Shown: positions 47,216 to 58,993, counted from the stretch's first letter. The stretch: 64,000 nt of DNA from Hyparrhenia diplandra (GCA_015847255.1 JADLZK010011228.1:186001-250000), one strand, 5' to 3'. A program made the numbers and translations. Notes: generated by a model not told the origin, from the letters alone.

Positions 47216-47839
47216 CCGCGGGCATCGGCGTTCGTCGTCCACGGCGACGGCGAGCGCGGCGGAGGTGTCCGTCGTGGGCGTGTCGGCGGCGTGGAGTGAT
47301 GAGGGGAGGATGAGCGGCGCGCGGCGCGGGGTGTTGGCAGCAGCGGGCAGCGGGCGCCCGGTGCAGGCGGCGCCGGGCGGGCGCTCAGTATTTGGAGAAG
47401 CGCGGCTCGCGCGGACTGGGCTCGAATTCCGGGAGCGCGGCCGCGGCCGGCCCGGCGTCCCTTACCTCGGCGGCGGCGGCGCGGCGGCGGCGGCCTCCGT
47501 GTGGCGCGGGCTCGGCGGGCGTGGCTTCCCAAGGTACTCGCGGATGGCGGCGGCGGTCCTCAGCCATGCGGCTAGATGGCGGCCTCTCACTCGCGCTGTC
47601 CTCGCGGGCTCGGTGAGCTTGCTCCTCTTGGACCACGCCGCGGTCGTTCGTGGTGAAGCAGGCACAGGTTTTTTTTCTTGACAGGCTGGTCCCACTATAT
47701 TTAGGGTCCTGGCATGCTTGTTCCATTGGAGTTGTATGTCAATTTAGGCCCCTATTATTTTTTTAGCTTGGCATGCAAATTTAAATTTGAGGGCCTAATT
47801 TCGGGTCCTCCACTGAAGTTGCTCTAAGCAGAACAGCCG

Positions 47840-48235
47840 TGTGCATCTCTTCCTTTCATTGATAGTCAAAGGCTACTAACAGTAGTACTGCTATCGGTAG
47901 ACATAAATAGTTTGAAAAATACCCAGAAATTTAATTATATTTGCCCTAGAATCTGTGTTGCTGTTTCCTATTACTAATGGGAAAGATTCCGGGCGCATTC
48001 AGGCTCCACCGCGCATTACAGTGTCCGTCTCATCCGATACGACCCCGGTCGCTACACGTCATCGCGGTTGGGCACTCTACTTTTGGCTGTGTCGTTTGCA
48101 GCCATTCATTTGGTCTCGATAATTTCCTGGACGCAGAAGAACTAACGGTTGGGCAGTCTACTTTTGGCTGTGTCGTTTGCAGCCATTCATTTGGTCTCGA
48201 TGATTTCCTGGACGCAGAAAATTTAAGCAAAACAG
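47840..48235. repeat. duplicated upstream modules of the TRL family
   Basis: Continuation of the TRL copy C upstream DNA after the PIF element. The block ggctgtgtcgtttgcagcca through cctggacgcaga occurs twice in tandem (about 48077-48137 and 48164-48220). The cttcctttcattga(t/a)agtcaaaggcta block occurs at 47849 and 48250. Confidence 0.8.
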
Positions 48236-48548
48236 CCGTGTGCGTCTCTTCCTTTCATTGAAAGTCAAAGGCTATCAAGCCCAGTCTCAATGCAAGTTTT
48301 ATAGACATTAAATATGCAGACATGCATGTGTTAATGAAGAGATAGATGATAGAGAGAGTTTTATGGGGATGGAACTTTTCTGCATTGTTTCCAAAATATA
48401 ATCGTGTTAGAAATTTTGAGCCATGAAATCCTCACCGAAGATGACCCAAAATTTAGTACTGCTATATATCTACGGGCATAAATAGTTTGAAAAATATCCA
48501 AAAACTTTAATTTGCCTGAGAATCAGTGTCGTTTCTTACTATTACTAA

Positions 48549-48600
48549 CTAGAAGGAGTCTCCGCGCTTTGCAGCGGGTATGAAGAAGAAATATAAATGG
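48549..48600 (-). mobile_element. Helitron 3' end upstream of TRL copy C
   Basis: Minus strand: hairpin CCCGC-tgcaaagc-GCGG, then gagactcctt and CTAG at 48552-48549, flanked by A (48548) on the plus strand. It follows the same attactaa sequence that precedes the Helitron end at 8279. The 5' end was not identified; a half Stowaway MITE (left end at about 48634) lies inside. Confidence 0.55.
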
Positions 48601-48905
48601 ATTAGGATATTAATCACTAAGAATTAGGAGATGTACTCCCTCTGTCCCTGAAAGAATCAATTTCTAGCAAGTTTCAGACAGATTAGTATAGCTACCAAAT
48701 GACCATATTACCCTTAATTAATTTGAGTCTCACGGTTAAGTTGCACATGATATTATATAGTGCATTGCTAAGTTGGACAACTTGCATGTTGAAATATTTG
48801 CTGGCGATGATTTGTTGAGTGGATATTAATTATATGTGATAATGCATTATCTAATTGGATTGCTTGTATGCTGAGAGAAATAGCTAAGTAGATATTAATT
48901 GTTTA

Positions 48906-48945
48906 CTAGAAAAACATGCCCGTGTGTTGCACCGGGCCGTACGTG
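48906..48945 (-). mobile_element. second Helitron 3' end
   Basis: Minus strand: hairpin GCCCGGTGCAACACACGGGC followed by atgtttttCTAG (ending at 48906), with A at 48905 on the plus strand. Strong Helitron 3' signature; the opposite end was not located before the NLR remnant at 49454. Confidence 0.65.
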
Positions 48946-49022
48946 TCTGGTACTCGTGCTAATAGCAAACTTGTCTGACACTTGTGCTAAACCAAGCAAA
49001 ACAGAGTGTAGTATAATTCATC

Positions 49023-49137
49023 GGGCCGGCCTGAACCAGAGCGTTCGTATTTTCTCATGCTCTAGTTCAATTGGACTGGGCCGGCCTGAACCAGAGCGTT
49101 CATATTTTCTCATGCTCCAGTTCAATTGGGCCGGTAC
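49023..49137. repeat. 55-bp tandem duplication
   Basis: gggccggcctgaaccagagc and following sequence through agttcaattgg occurs at 49023 and again at 49078, with the first bases of a third unit at 49128. Confidence 0.9.
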
Positions 49138-50433
49138 AATGCGGCCCGTGCTAAGGGTCGGATCGCATCTTGATGAAGCACAACCATTGGATTACAAGGA
49201 GCTAACGTATATAAAGGCCAAACCCTAACTTACCTCGACCAAGGCACTGCGTCACTCCTCCATATGATTTATGATTGTAAGCTCCAGATCCACAGAGTAC
49301 AGGGAATTAAACACAACAAACACCTTAGTAGTCCTTATTACGGGCATAAATGCAGAAATAAAGACACAACCAGACACGACGAGGTACGATCCAAACTCTA
49401 CGGCACAAGGGGCTGGAAGGATAGGACCCTTGGGTTCCCTTCCGGCTCCATCTTTATTCAAAGACTTCAAAGGAGACATACCAATCCGACAACTCTTGTT
49501 GATGGAATAATTGGGCAACTATGGCACTGATGAGGCTACCACTGCAGTTACATCCTCGATCTTGATGGTGTTGATTATGGTTTAGCACAGGATGGTTGGG
49601 ATGATCCTTCAGTTGTGCTTCAATCTGATCCAGGCTGCAGTTGTCGTTGAGCTCGAGCTTCTTAAGTTTTGGGAGGTGGTTCACTCCAGAAAGAGATTCT
49701 AAGGTGCCAAGAGACCAAACTATCAGCTCGACCTTAGGGGTGGCTCCATCGGCAAAGCTGATGTTCAGGATATTACTGCCCTCAATTACCAGAAACCTTA
49801 GACGCTGGAATTCATCTGCCTCAAAGTTCAGCTTGGTCTCAGTGTACGACTTGTGCAGAAGTCTAAGGCAACGCAACAATCTTAGCTTGCCAAGGATATG
49901 TATAGCATCTTGCCCTAGAGAAGTGTCCCGCAGTTGGGAAGCCCACTTTTGAGAGCACAGATGTTTTGGCTCTCAAGAAGCATGGGAGGATTGACTAAAT
50001 CATGTTATAAGGTGTGCAGCGGAAAACGGCCTAGCTTGTTGTATCACAAGCAAAAGCGGGCCTAACACCTAGGTCCAACGGAGCAACACATATAAAGGCT
50101 TGGGTCTAACTCAACCCAAAAGACTAGCACGATAGGTGAGGACTGCCCCATCCTATATGTTGTGCCCCCCCTCCATTGATTATCGATGTGGGACTAAACC
50201 CAACCATCTCCCCCGTAACACATCGGACCCAACTGAGATTTTTTTTATCGGCCCCGAGTTTTAATTCTCCCATCACAAGGCTTTTCGTGACCCTTTAGAG
50301 ACACGGGCTCCCCGTCAACATGTGACCCGGAGATGTTTTCACAGGTTTTCCCGACCTTCGGCTTTGATACCACTTGTTATAAGATGCACAGCCCAGCTCG
50401 TTGTACCACGAGCAGAACGGGCCTAACACCCAG

Positions 50434-50898
50434 TGAAAATTCTATAGGATCGATCTAGGCATAGATAACAGTAGGGATCTGTAATATCTTTTCTGTATGG
50501 ACATGATCTTGATCTTTGGGAATGAGAAGAAGATATACCTTTGCGTGGAGAACCCAAAGAGGAGCCTTCTCCCGTCATGGCGATGTCGACGACGGCGAGG
50601 GGAAGAGGCCACGGACGGCATGGGAAGTGACGGTGTGCAGACGACGTGGTGACGAAGGGGAACACCGGTGGTGCTTCCCACTGCTCCTGCGTTCTCCCTC
50701 GAGATCGGATTAGGGTTGTAGGGTGGAGAGTGGCGGCTCAGGTGAACCTCATACTCAGAGTCGTGGCCCCCACCCCTCTTTTATTTACGCCTTGATGCAG
50801 CGAGGGGCCCACCAGCTATGTAACAGGCGGACGCCCCGATCGGGCGATCAAGGCCCCGGCCGTTGGGTCTTTGGGAATTTGGGGAGATCAACCTAACA
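50434..50898 (-). repeat. copia 3' LTR
   Basis: Direct copy of 56621-57084 with scattered substitutions and small indels (for example ataacag against attgag near position 30). Confidence 0.92.
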
Positions 50899-51316
50899 AT
50901 ATCCCCCTTGATCTCTTTTATCTTTTTCTTTTCTTTTAACTCTCTTGTTCCATCATAGATTAGTGCGCAGAGCATGTTTCATCGTCATGGTCAACTGCCG
51001 ATAGATTTAACAGCTACAAGGCACGCCTCCACTTAGAAACAGATTCTATTATCTTTTTTGGGCCTTTAGTCACGAGATCACAGGCTATCCCTCATTCCCA
51101 TGCCGGCCACGTGCTCCTTGAACATCTTTGGGAGGTAAGCCTTTTGTTAGCGGATCCGCGAGCATCTTTCTTTGTGCTTATGTGCTCGAGACTTATCATG
51201 TGATCTCAGACTTTATCTTTCACGCAGTAATACTTTATGTCAATGTGTTTGGCAGCACCACTTGACTTATTGTTGTGAGTATACTACACAATTTGGATAG
51301 TTGTCACAATATAACT

Positions 51317-52759
51317 TTAGTGGTCTCGTATACAATCTACCACTTTCAATCCGGGTACAAATTTCTTTAGCCAATTGACCTGCCACGAGGCCTCATAGCA
51401 TGCCACGAATTCTGCATACATCATTGAAGATGTAGTAATTGTTTTTCTGTTTGGTGCTTTTCCACAAAATGGCACCATCTGCGAGAGTGAATATATATCC
51501 GGATGTGGATTTTTGTCGTCTCTCCACATAGTGCGAATCTGAATACCCCACAATTTGCAGGGAATCTGTTTTTCTGTACGTGAGCATGAGACCCTTCGTA
51601 CCTTGCAAATAGCGCAAGACTTTCCTTACTAACTTCTAGTGTTCCATTCCTGGATTACTCTGGAATCTGCCAAGCAACCCGGTGACGAAAGCCAAGTCAG
51701 GGCGTGTGCACACTTGTGCATACTGTAAGCTCCCAACAGCTGAAGCATATGGTACCGATTTCATCTGTTCTTTCTCATATTCATTTGTGGGGCACTGGAT
51801 ATCCCCATATCTATCGCCCTTGAATATAGGAGCAGGTGACGGACTGCATCTGTGCATACCATATTTCTCTAGAAATTTTTCTATGTATGCCTTACGTGAT
51901 AATCCTAAAACCCCTTTAGTTCTATCTCAGTGAATTTCAATTCCAGGAGGAAATTAGCTTCACCAAGATCTTTCATCTCGAAATGTGAGGACAAAAACTT
52001 TTTCATTTCCAGCAGCAGACTGACATCACTACTTGCAAGCAAGATGTCATCTACATACAGGATTAGGAAGATATACTTCCCATTCTTAAACTTTGCGTAA
52101 ACGCAATTGTCCTCCACATTTTCTGTAAACCCGAAACCTTTGATCGTTCTGTCGAACTTCAAGTTCCATTGTCTTGAAGCCTGCTTTAGCCCATAAATCG
52201 ATCTCTTTAGGCGGCATCCCATCTTTTCTTTTCCTTCCACGACAAAACCTTTCGGTTGTGCCATGTAAACATTCTCCTCTAGATCCCCATTTAGGAATGT
52301 CGTCTTCACATCAATCTGATGTAATTCTAAATCATAATGTGCCACAAGGGCCATTATTATTCTGAAGGAATCCTTACATGAGACTGGAGAAAACGTCTCA
52401 TTGTAATCAATCCCTTCTCTTTGCGAGTAACCTTTTGCCACAAGTCGAGCTTTGAATTTTTCTATATTCCCTTTGGAGCCATATTTGATTTTGTAGACCC
52501 ATTTACAGCCTACTGTCTTGGCTCCTTTAGGAATTTCTTCTAATTCCCAAACATCGTTGGTACTCATTGATCTCATTTCATCTTCCATGGCTTCAAACCA
52601 CTTGGATGAATGTTCGCTTCTCATGGCTTGTTCAAATGAGGTGGGATCACCCTCCATTTGAAATTCTTCAGTGACGTTATACAATTCATAATCATCACTT
52701 GAGATAGCCGGCTTTCTTGATCTTTGAGACCTCGTAGGGGCCTCTATAGCGAGGAACAT
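51317..52759 (-). pseudogene. copia reverse transcriptase and RNase H remnant
   Basis: The segment 52759-51905 is open and carries the RT core: WVYKIKYGSKG, ARLVAKGYSQREGIDY, then the active-site box YVDD (about 52040-52055). The RNase H part follows in other frames (VGYSDSHYV at about 51540, then AEFVACYEA at about 51400). The IDVKTTFLNG box has Thr where copia usually has Ala. Frame changes between the pieces make it non-functional. Confidence 0.9.
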
Positions 52760-52896
52760 TTTACTGTTGGAGGCTGTTGTTGCGCCCCCTCATCCGTGGC
52801 AATAATCTGTTTCAGTAGTTTCTATTGGATCCCGAGGGGACAGGTTCCACGTCATCATTCCTTGTTACCACGGGAGGAACAATCGCGGGTTTGGCG

Positions 52897-53976
52897 TCAC
52901 GATTGTGCGGCAGCTGGCGATCTGACTACGGCGGGCAGTGAGAAATAAGGCTCTTGAGTCATTGGGGTAGGTGCATACACACATTTCTCCTCAAGATCAA
53001 TCTTTCGCACTGTCACGCTGCCTCTTATCATCTCTTCTTCAAAGAAATGGGCATGTCTTGTTTCTACAAATTTTGTAAAATTCTTTGGGCAGTAGAACCT
53101 AAATCCTTTTGATCTTTCAGGATAGCCAATAAAATGGCAACTCACTGTCTTAGGATCTAGCTTCCCAATCGTCGGGTTAAATATCTTTGCCTCAGCAGGG
53201 CTCCCCCAGACCCGTAGGTGATTTAATGAGGGCACCCTTCCTGTCCACAGTTCATATGGTGTTTTCGGCACCGATTTACTGGGAACTCTGTTGAGAATAT
53301 GGATGGCGGTTTTTAACGCCTCCATCCACAAACTCACTGGTAAAGTGGAATAGGCGATCATACCGCACCATATCCATCGAGGGTGCGGTTGCGTCTTTTC
53401 GCCTACCCCATTTTCTTCGAGGTTTGCCCGGCATCGAGTCTTGAGCAACTATGCCATGTTCTGAAGGAACTTTGCAAAAGGTCCTGGAACTTGGCCATAT
53501 GGGGTGTGCCGACCGTAGTATTCCCCTCCACGGTCGGATCTGACTATCTTTATTTTTAAACTGTGCTGATTTTCAACTTCAGCCTTAAATATCTTGAATT
53601 TATCCAATGCTTCTGATCTTTCTTTGATTGGATAAATATAACCACAGCGGGAATAATCGATGCGTGAATGTTATGAACATGTCATAGCCATCCACACTCT
53701 TTTCTTTGGAAACGGTCCACGGATGTACGTATGAATAATCTGTAAGACACATGTGCTCCGTTTAGCATTTTTCTTTATTTTCTTTACATATTTTCCTTTT
53801 ATGCAATCAATGCATTGTTCTAAGTCTGAGAACTCTAATGGTGGAAGAATTTCATTCTTAAGAAGTCGCTCTATTCTCCCTCGAAATGTGGCCCAAAGCA
53901 GCGGTGCCACAATTTCGATGTATCTGAGTTCTCTTTCTTTTTTACATTTTGTATCGTACCGAAGGTACAGTTGCAT
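52897..53976 (-). pseudogene. copia integrase remnant
   Basis: The zinc-binding CIDCIKGK piece (about 53800) and the C-terminal GKLDPK...FIGYP block (about 53160) are recognisable in separate frames. Part of the catalytic core between about 53450 and 53670 is broken by stops. Confidence 0.75.
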
Positions 53977-54257
53977 TCACATCGCGTACGGATTTCTCAT
54001 GGTCACGTAACGATAACAAGTAAAGATCGGTAATCTTAAATGCAACAGTAACCAATAAATCTTTATAATAAATCACACATCTACAATTACCAAAATGACA
54101 GTCAAATCCATCATCATCTAAAGCGAGACACGGTTATTAAGTTTCTCTGTAATGTCGAACATAAAAAACATCTTTAAGAATTAAAATATAGCCAGTAGTA
54201 AGCGTCAAGGCAAGCTCTCCGACCGCTTCTACGTCCGCGGGGACTCTATTGGCTACT

Positions 54258-54509
54258 TTAATCTTGTCTTCGTTTCTTTGCGTGGTTCTCGTTGTACGGA
54301 ATCCTCAGAAAAGAGTTTGCAACATGAATAGTTGCTCCTAAATCAATCCACCAAGTGGTTCTAGTATAATCTGTATACAGGGTTTCATCTATAAATGAAA
54401 TAATGCTCTCACCTTTACGTGCCATGATGTTCTTTAAGTGTTGTGGACAATTATCCTTGTAGTGTCCTCTTTCTTTGCGAGACAAGACAGCGATCTTTGT
54501 CCACAACAA
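54258..54509 (-). pseudogene. copia nucleocapsid and protease remnant
   Basis: GHYKDNCPQH is the second half of a CCHC zinc knuckle. WWIDLGATIHVAN corresponds to the aspartic protease active site, where Leu replaces the usual Ser or Thr after the catalytic Asp. Confidence 0.75.
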
Positions 54510-54665
54510 ACTTTCCTTCTTTAGGCCTATCTTTGCCGTGCTGGAACTTTCCTTTTGAAATCACCCTTAGAAGGAGAGGGATGATTTCTTCGAGGCTGAG
54601 GATTCTTTTTCTTGGAGTTCACATAGTTAATGGAACCACCATGCGCAGCCTTGATTCTTCTGTTC

Positions 54666-55356
54666 TTACGCAACACACATGTTCACAGTCTTGTCAATGT
54701 TCCACCCTTCGGGGTTTGCATTGTAGTTGAACACAAAATGTTCAAACTCTTTTGGCAATGAAGCAAAAATCAGATGGACAACATGGCTTTCCTTGAAATC
54801 CAGGTCCATAGGTTTAAGCTTATTGTTGATCTCAATCAATCTGTTTATGTGTGTTACGAGGCCCCCACTGTGTGTACCTTTCGAAAAAGGCTGGCTGAAT
54901 CGGTTGTGTAGCATAAGTCTTTGAAGATCCGAAGAACCGACTCTTTATTTTCTCTAGGTACCCCATGACAGAGAGGGACACTCTCCAAGTGAGCTCTCAA
55001 TGGAAGGGTCAATAGTGTTGACCAATGCCATTGCTTTCTTGTTTGCTCCTTCCCACTTGGGCGGATCTTTTTCATATTTACGTTTTTTGCGACCACATGG
55101 GCACGCTCTTTTCTTTGGAATTCAGCATGCGTGTGCTGTGGACTCCCTAACGGGTGCCACCGGGCTTCGTAGGACATGGCGCAGAGAGGATCCAATCCGC
55201 TCTAGCCATGATGAAAAACAACAATAACTTTTTCTTCCATTCGGGTAGTTTTCTCCCGTCAATGTCGAGATATCTTTCATGTTCATCATCATGGAGAAAC
55301 CTCCCGAAATCGGTCAATTCAAGTGAGAACATGTGATGATGACAATAATATTGCAT
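54666..55356 (-). pseudogene. copia gag remnant
   Basis: Three frames carry gag-like sequence, including RLIEINNKLKPMDLDFKE and LIFASLPKEFEHFVFNYN (about 54850-54740), the typical copia gag helix region. An ATG at 55356 begins the first piece. Frameshifts divide it. Confidence 0.75.
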
Positions 55357-55369
55357 GCCTTAATTCCAA

Positions 55370-56615
55370 CGTTGGTCAAAATAAAATATATAATACTTTA
55401 TGCACTAAATCTATATCACCGTTCGGGCAGAAAATAGACATAATACATGTAAAACATCTATAATTAAATTCGGAATAAATCTCTATTAAATTCTCCCGTT
55501 GGTTCGAATTTAATAAAATCTCTATTAACTTTGCGGATCAAATTCTCCCGTTGGTTCGAATTTAAAACACAAGACAAGCAATGAATTTCTATTTTCTTTT
55601 TTGCTGCGGAAACATGAATATTCTATATTGAGAAGCATATCGTAAATCATCATACTCTAAACAATTTATCCCGTTGGTTCAAAATTGAAAAGAGATCAAA
55701 ACTATACAAAATATATCAAATATCATGCGAAAAATGCCTCTGAAATAAATGAAAAACGACACTATTCAATCTTGGGCGGGGCGAGCGAATCAGCCCACGG
55801 CCTCTTTCGGCCCAAGGCCTACCCGACCAAGCGGCGGTTTCATCCGCTTTGGGCCTAAATCGACCTCCGGCCCATCATCCGGTGTGGCTCAATCGAGCCA
55901 TTCGACAAGATCGACGGTTGGGCATCGATTCGGAGGAACAAAAACCCGGCCGGCATTTCGAAAACCTAACCCTAGGGTTTTCTTTCTTCCCTTTCCTCTG
56001 CTGCCAAGAAGCGGCGGCGGCGACGCCGAGAGATCGCCGGCGGCGGCATCGCCTCCCGGCTCTCTACTCTCTCTTTCATTCTTACCCCTCCATTTCTCTA
56101 GCCACGGCCGCACACAATAGCGTTGGCGGGCTCCGGCGGAGGCCATGGCCACCAGCGCCGAATGGAGGAACTGAGATGGCGCTGCCGTCGGATTCCCTCG
56201 CCGGTGCGCGCATCCACCCGTCGTGGCCAGCGCCGCCGTCAAGGGCCGGTGACGGTGCATCTGTTCGGCTTTCGCGCCGCGGAGCCCGGCGTCCCGAGTC
56301 CGCGCGGTGGCCTCTTATTGGTCGCGCGCCGCGATCCGGCGTCCGAGGCGCGGCGGACCTTTCTTCCAGCTTGGCGATGGTGCAGCATAGCACCTGCGCC
56401 CGCGGGCGGATCCATTCCGCGACGATGCGGTGGTGAGGCGCGGCCGACGGCGGCGGTCGACCTACGTGCCGCGCTCGTGATTCGGGGCGAGAGAAAGTGT
56501 AAATCCCTCCCCGATCCACATCTCTACGGGTTAGGGTTAGAAAATCGTGATGAAAAAACAAAATTCCATCTCCTTCTATACGCCCCTACCGGATCTATAG
56601 ACTAGGTAGGCCGAT
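55370..56615 (-). other. copia untranslated leader
   Basis: Region between the primer-binding site and gag. The half next to the LTR (55770-56470) is GC-rich with chance frames; the rest is AT-rich with a duplicated aaattctcccgttggttcga block (about 55488 and 55540). No conserved protein. Confidence 0.6.
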
Positions 56616-56620
56616 ACCAT

Positions 56621-57084
56621 TGAAAATTCTATAGGATCGATCTAGGCATAGATTGAGTAGGGATCTGTAATATCTTTTCTATATGGACATGATCTTGATC
56701 TTTGGGAATGAGAAGAAGATATACCTTCGGCGTGGAGAACCCGAAGAGGAGCCTTCTCCCGTCATGGCGATGTCGGCGGCGGCGAGGGGAAGAGGCCACG
56801 GACGGCACGGAAGTGACGGCGCGGAGACGGCGTGGTGACGAAGGGGAACACCGGTGGTGCTTCCCACTGCTCTGCGTTCTCCCTCGAGATCAGATTAGGG
56901 TTGTAGGGTGGAGAGTGGCGGCTCAGGTGAACCTTGTACTCAGAGCCATGGCCCCCACCCATCTTTTATAAACGCAGCGCAGCAGGGGCCCACCAGCCAT
57001 GTAACGGGCCGGACGCCCCCCGATCAGGCGCTGATCAAGGCCCACGGCCGTTGGGTCTTTTGGGACTGGGGAGATCAACCTAAC
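56621..57084 (-). repeat. copia 5' LTR
   Basis: Direct copy of 50434-50898; the tRNA-primer site adjoins its inner edge at 56605-56620. Confidence 0.92.
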
Positions 57085-58993
57085 ACCCAGGTCCAACGGA
57101 GCAACACATATAAAGGCTTGGGCCTAACTCAACCCAAAAGACTAGCCTGATAGGTGAGGACTGCCCCATCCTATATGTTGTGCTCCCCCTCCATTGATTA
57201 TCGATGTGGGACTAAACCCAACAAATCAGGCACTGCCTGAGCATCAGGAGAACTCCCACTTTTGATCTGTTGGTTGATCCTGATTGACAGGGACCGTAGG
57301 CAACCATGTCGTTTCTCAATCTGTTGGACTTGGAACAGAAGAATAAACACACCTTCAGTATCATGGAGAACAACTCCAAGTTTTCTCAGTTGCAGCAGCT
57401 GTCCAATGTCCATTAAAACATCAACATTTTTGGAGACCTCAACATGGGACATTACCTCAAGCTTTTTCATTCTTCGGATGCCATCGGGAATGCAAACCAT
57501 CTCAAATGAGTCTTCAAACCTGTCAGACATGTTGCCTGGGGAGATTGTCTGGCCTGCAAGAAAATACTTTAACATTGGAAGCATGATGGAATTTGTGGAG
57601 GAAGCCCGTATTTCTGTCTGTCGGATGTCCAATGTCTCGATGCACTGTAGCTTCTCAATCTGCTTGGGTAGTTTAGTAATATCGGTGTTCCTGAGGCCCA
57701 AGTATCTGAGTAGTAGAATCTTGCAGATGTTCTTTACATGCTTGTTATTCTTCAACCCTGTGCAGCCTTCAAGATCTAGCACTTTCAATATCAGCCACTG
57801 GGGAGACTGAGGCATAGATTCAAGAATGGTCTGGATCACATTACCAGATGCCTGATTTTTTGAGCTGGAAGACTCTTGTAGTGCTATCATCCCACCGTTA
57901 ACTGAAAGGCGATGGGCCAAATGAGATGGCAAACAAGTGTCAACAAGGCTTACATCTGTTGTGATGACATTATGCAGCTCCTGATCTTCCCCAACGTGCT
58001 TGTCACACAATCGAAGATGCTCTGTGCTTGATTTTGAAGTGTACAGATTCCATACCTGGCCTTATCCTTTTCTGTGGTAGTTCTTTCTGCTATCAGGCCT
58101 TCAACAATCCATCTCCTTATCAAGCTCGTCCTCCTAATGTTAGACAGATATAGCAAGCAGCTTTTGTAGTTGATAGGAAGCTGGTTGTAGGAGTACATGA
58201 GCATTCCTTAGCAATGCTGTTTTTGTTGCAATCTAGTGAACTTAAGATTTCGCCCCCAGACAAGTTAGGATCGACATAGAGTACATGAAGCAGAATCTGC
58301 AATGCAAATGGATCTGAATAGCATCTTCTTAAGACATTTTCTACAGGTTCAAAGGGAAAATGTTATGCGCCGGAAGAACCAGGGATGGGTTCCTTCTTCC
58401 ATCGTGCTGAATTCCATTGCTTTAACAGAATAGGAAGTGTCTTCAATTGTTTTCGGTTTCGGTCCAGTAGTGTTTTGGAAATCGTTTCGGCCAAAAAAAT
58501 CGGTGCCCAGCGATAGAAATGAATATCACAAATTTTGGGTTTTCTCGCTGCAAAAGATGTCCAAACTGACTTTAAAGAAATAACAAAATTTGAATTTCGC
58601 TAATTATGGGGCCGATAGTCTGGTTGGGAATCCAGGACACCATCAAGAACGATTAGGAAACTCTCAACTGATATCGGATACCTGGAAGAGCCTATTTGCT
58701 CCCATGTGTCATGCCTTATCTCATCCCAATTTCTAGGACCTCCTCAATATTAACCCAGGCCAGAACTTTGAATGAGCTCAAGACGGAATGATCTTGGTAC
58801 ACCTTCCTTGCAATTGTCGTTTTCCAGTACGATTGAGATGAAACATAATTCATAACGGCATTGCTGGTCCCTCAGCCTCAAGTACTATTTAATTTGGTGC
58901 CTTCCTCAATAGTATCTGGAGGTTCACTTCACAGCAACTCACGTCTCCGGAGATCTTCCTCCTCCGGTCCACCGGGCTGTGCAACAGGCGGCA

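Larger units (their letters stand above)
46325..47824. mobile_element. PIF/Harbinger-type element carrying gene fragments
   Basis: TAA target duplications at 46322-46324 and 47825-47827. The left end GAGCAACTCCAGTGGGGGGC and the complement of the right end GAGCAACTTCAGTGGAGGAC are inverted repeats, followed on both sides by gggcc(c/t)(c/a)-rich subterminal sequence. The size is 1500 bp. The TAA duplication and GAG start fit PIF/Harbinger (Tourist-like) elements. The GC-rich core (46480-47660) includes fragments resembling ribose-5-phosphate isomerase and an FtsH-type ATPase, and no transposase. It is inserted in the promoter-proximal DNA of TRL copy C. Confidence 0.8.
50434..57084 (-). mobile_element. 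Ty1/copia LTR retrotransposon, decayed
   Basis: LTRs of 465 bp (50434-50898) and 464 bp (56621-57084) start TGAAAATTC and end CCTAACA on the plus strand. The target duplication CCCAG lies at 50429-50433 and 57085-57089. On the minus strand the PBS-like ATGGTATCGGCC lies directly inside the right LTR, and the purine tract GGGGGATAT precedes the left LTR. Gag, protease, integrase, reverse transcriptase and RNase H follow in that order, giving copia organisation. Many frameshifts and LTR differences show that it is old. Confidence 0.92.
50003..57223 (-). mobile_element. TRIM (miniature LTR retrotransposon), itself split by a copia element
   Basis: LTRs of about 204 bp lie at 50003-50206 and at 50375-50433 plus 57085-57223. 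Read on the minus strand they start TGTTGGGTTTAG and end CTTATAACA. Between them are only about 168 bp, with the primer-binding site TGGTATCAAAGCC (complement of initiator tRNA-Met) next to one LTR and a purine tract GGGGGAGA next to the other. No protein is encoded, fitting a TRIM. The 5-bp target duplication AATCA lies at 49998-50002 and 57224-57228, inside the NLR coding sequence. The copia element (50434-57084) was inserted into one LTR later. Confidence 0.88.
49454..58993 (-). pseudogene. second NLR, decayed and split by nested retrotransposons
   Basis: Paralogue of the NLR at 26481-29259. Minus-strand order: GGPEEEDLRRRELL (about 58967, matching the linker of the first NLR), KTTIARKVYQD (about 58820, a P-loop with the preceding Gly lost), FLIVLDGVLD (about 58640, Walker B with the second Asp replaced), ALQILLHVLYVDP (about 58290), then LRRs from about 57830 with LKVLDLEGC. 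The LRR is broken at 57223 by an insertion and resumes at 50002, ending at a stop at 49454. The insertion is flanked by AATCA on both sides. Frameshifts at about 58205 and 58030, a stop soon after the linker and a further frame change near 49945 show decay beyond the insertion. Confidence 0.85.

Noticed and set aside
55749..56605. Open frames of 120-195 codons between copia gag and LTR
   Set aside because: They lie in the GC-rich untranslated leader of the retrotransposon, on both strands, without domains.
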